From positions 35,202,732 to 35,266,731 of the forward strand of contig NC_026657.2 in NCBI RefSeq assembly GCF_000004075.3: 64,000 nucleotides of DNA, in the 5' to 3' direction. Under the pieces are notes generated by a model, which saw only the letters and a list, made by a program, of their open reading frames with translations, was not told where the DNA came from and ran no database searches. Shown here in pieces: positions 61,400-64,000 of the stretch. The stretch is from Cucumis sativus (lineage: Eukaryota; Streptophyta; Magnoliopsida; Cucurbitales; Cucurbitaceae). How positions within the stretch are numbered: position 1 is the first letter of the stretch; each line of letters opens with the position of its first letter. The position numbers and the translations under genes were made by a program.

Positions 61400-61560
61400 T
61401 GTGGCCATCTATCACTATGATCTTTAGTTTGATTTTGTTGGGTTAGAAGTAGTTAGTTTTTGGACTCTTCCTTTTGTTGGGCATGCTTTTTGCAATCCCC
61501 ATTCTTCTCAATTTATTCTCATTTTCCTACTCAATAAGTAAACAAACAATTCTATGATCA
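61400..61560 (+). mobile_element. LINE-like 3' tail remnant
   Basis: The sequence atcactatgatctttagttt gattttgttgggttagaag, followed by a T-rich region and ttctcaatttattctcattt, resembles the untranslated tail of the LINE fragments at 45420-46395 and 57960-58330. Only the tail is left. Confidence 0.45.
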
Positions 61561-61891
61561 TTTTTAAATAAATGATAGGAAAAATTTATATTTCTATTAG
61601 CTAGCTTTCAAGCAAGAGATGATCTCATTAATTCCAAATCAAACCATTAATCATATTCGATCTTTTGGTACAAAATGAGGTTTAGTTACATGAATGACGT
61701 TTATTAAAACACAATTAATTAGAAGATATAAAACTCCTCTTGAACAAACTATGATTTTAAACTTTTCACAAAACCATAATATTTGTATTTAGTTCAAAAC
61801 ATAAATTTGGTTCCATAGTGAAACGAAATAGTTTGGAAAATTATAAGTGATTTAGATAATTTTGAATGAGTAATGCCAAAAAGTTGCTATC

Positions 61892-62023
61892 TAAATAATT
61901 TTGTTAATGATAGTGGAAACTACAAATTACATTTTCACCTTTACATCCAACAATTTAGAAAGTGTACTCCGTCACAATTTGGAAATGACACATTAAATAA
62001 TTTTGTTAATGATAGTGGAAACT
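61892..62023. repeat. 30-bp perfect direct repeat 102 bp apart
   Basis: The sequence taaataattttgttaatgat plus agtggaaact is found at 61892-61921 and again at 61994-62023 with no mismatch. Both copies fall in the same reading frame, encoding NNFVNDSGN twice inside a 65-codon open frame. I see no other sign that the frame is coding. Confidence 0.8.
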
Positions 62024-64000
62024 GGAAAGCAACACATGATAGAAATAATATTATTAATCTAAGAATCTAAGAAGACATATGCAAATAAGTTGGGGTTAGA
62101 TTTGATATATATAAACATATAAAAGTTGGGTTAAAGATTTAAAGCAAGAATTTTTTACATATATATGAATTCATTCAAGGTAATGCAACAATGAAGTAAT
62201 TTAAAGAGTGAGTATATGTAATTATGTTCTCTACTAAATCTTTGGGTGATAATGATAACGATAAATTTAGTTTTAAATAGTCATCAATCAAAAGAAATTC
62301 AATTATGTTTGCTATTTAGGATGATAGTAATTAGTGGTGGTTGAAGAATGAGTTGATTAAGGATCCTCCTCCTTCTAAAAAGTGTACATATGCACACAAA
62401 AGGAGGGCTAATTAAGCCTGAAGTGATTAGTTTATTTAATCTGCCTGCCTTTTCTTTGCCATTTTCTTGCATTAGTTACCTGCCAAATGGTCCTACCAAA
62501 GTTTGTCCTTTTTTACTTTGTATATGTTTTGCCAAAAAGAACAAACTGATGATGGTTTTCTATAGAAAAGCTCTATAATAAACTACGTTTTTATACCCAA
62601 AGTAACATTTAACCCCATGCCTCAGACAACCTTCCTCTCACATGCAACTGTATGTTAATTCAGTAATCAGAAAGTTAATTCAGCATTATTATTTCTTTTT
62701 CAGACAGACATGCCATGAACTTACACATGTGGTATTAAGGTATTATTGGCCGGGTATGAAGAGAAATGCAAGTATATTGAGAATGCAACCAAAACTTATT
62801 TCATATCGGCGAAAGGGATGATTGTGAGTATGTAGGTGATGATAATTATCTTCATGAAGCTAAAAGAAAATCGAGGAGAGTTTATGTCTAATATTGTTTT
62901 GTTAATTAAGGGGTTGAGGGTGATATTTGTTAGGACTAAAAAGTCAAATGATTTGGTTTAACCTATGAGGTTTTTCTTTTTATATCACAAGTCTTGTTTT
63001 GGTATATCTATGAATATGTTGAAATAAAAACTTTATTTGGACTTTGAAATTCTCATTTAGATTTTCCCAAAACACAAGAAAGATAGATGGTGGTATAGCA
63101 GTGGTGACCTAATCTCCATATCCCTAGGCCATTATTGTTTTTTAACTCCATGCAAAAAGTGGTAAAGGTCTACACCCAAATCTTTAAAAAGAAAAAATCC
63201 CTATAACCAAAATTTGAGATATCAACGTACTACAAATGTCAATTAGGTTAATTGCTTCTAGAGATAACATTATATATGTCTTCATATAGCATTAATTTTT
63301 TAACAGTTTGCACATAATTTTGATGATGAAGTTTAAGGTTTATGAAACATTTTTTAATATTGGTTGGTAATATATGTGTGTGTGAACCAATGTGTCGACA
63401 CATCAAGAAAGATAGAGGGTGTCAAGACAAGTGGTCCGAGTCTTTTATTATTTGTGTTTATATTCATCGTCTTATTTACATTTCTCGTGCCTTGACAAGA
63501 TGATGAATGTGTAATTTATATTGATTTTAAAATAATATTTTTAGGATCCAAGCGATTCTTAAAAAGATTAGCTCAAAAAGGTAGGAATAACTAAAATTAC
63601 AATATTTGAATAATAAGCTTCAAAACAACTATATTGTCATAATAAATTTAAACAATAACAATATCATCCGCTTTTTAGTCGCTTCAAGTTTACAAAAATT
63701 AAAATTTCTAAACTATATATATATATTAGATAAGGATAAAGGTCGAAAAAACAATAAATAAAAAAACAAGTAGTCTCGTAAAAAATGATAATCCAATTCA
63801 AAAGTTATAATCTATTTAGAAACAAGAACGAGAGATAAACGTATAAACATCACCAAACTGTTAATGATAATGTCATCATTATATTTTTCTTTTGGAAATT
63901 TGATACTTAAATTGATCATTATAATAATTTTCTCTAAAGGTATTTGCAAAGTGGGGTATCTTTTAGTTAAAAAACAAAAAAGAAAAAGAAAAAGAAGTTG

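Larger units (their letters stand above)
59670..64000. other. Gene-free right end of the window
   Basis: AT-rich DNA after the NDUFA2 gene. The first ~200 bases are its 3' untranslated region. I see a LINE-like tail (61400-61560), two direct duplications (60164-60239 and 61892-62023) and simple AT runs. No exon of a recognisable gene is present, although the 3' or 5' part of a gene beyond 64000 cannot be excluded. Confidence 0.55.

Noticed and set aside
1..64000. CRISPR arrays, bacterial operons, viral genomes or complete autonomous transposons
   Set aside because: None seen. Direct repeats are few and not regularly spaced, and all retroelement coding pieces are truncated.

Overview
This is a 64 kb stretch of plant nuclear DNA. 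It is AT-rich, its genes are split by many short GT-AG introns, and it holds plant-only protein families. Ten protein-coding genes can be rebuilt exon by exon. Most intervening DNA is retroelement and MITE debris. A eudicot is certain. A cucurbit is my best guess, from the look of the 'tctatcattgatag'-type repeats and the LINE tails; that is inference.

Layout. 1305-6574 (-): cathepsin B-like cysteine protease, including an apparent 5-nt microexon. 8219-10415 (-): RNA polymerase III subunit RPC10/C11. 12238-12907 (+): small coiled-coil-like protein of unknown function, divergent from the Pol III gene. 15616-20140 (-): HNH-domain protein, probably plastid-targeted. 22978-29680 (+): leucine-rich-repeat receptor kinase of the HPCA1/VIII-1 type, in 19 exons. 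30496-33457 (-): receptor-like cytoplasmic kinase of the PBL28 type, tail-to-tail with the receptor kinase. 38272-41801 (+): WBP2/UPF0664 GRAM-domain protein. 42703-51864 (+): DUF1350 alpha/beta-hydrolase-like plastid protein. 54361-59669 (+): complex I subunit NDUFA2/B8 with a 4.9 kb intron full of transposon remains. From 59670 to the end I see only intergenic DNA.

Mobile and foreign DNA. There is a 555-bp MITE with ~120-bp inverted repeats and an 8-bp target duplication (22087-22641); a Tourist/PIF-like element with TAA duplications (56220-57599); an antisense copia-type solo LTR in a kinase intron (27936-28202); at least five LINE fragments; two tRNA-derived SINE candidates; a long palindromic element (37258-37740); and a short plastid DNA insertion carrying the start of ycf3 exon 3 plus the end of the preceding group II intron (36190-36332).

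The genes do not form a pathway cluster. Two are signalling kinases, two are probably plastid proteins, one is mitochondrial, one nuclear (Pol III) and one secretory or vacuolar. I found no evidence of a new multi-gene system. The observations most worth following are the microexon, the plastid insertion beside a near-empty-site copy, and the well-bounded transposable elements.
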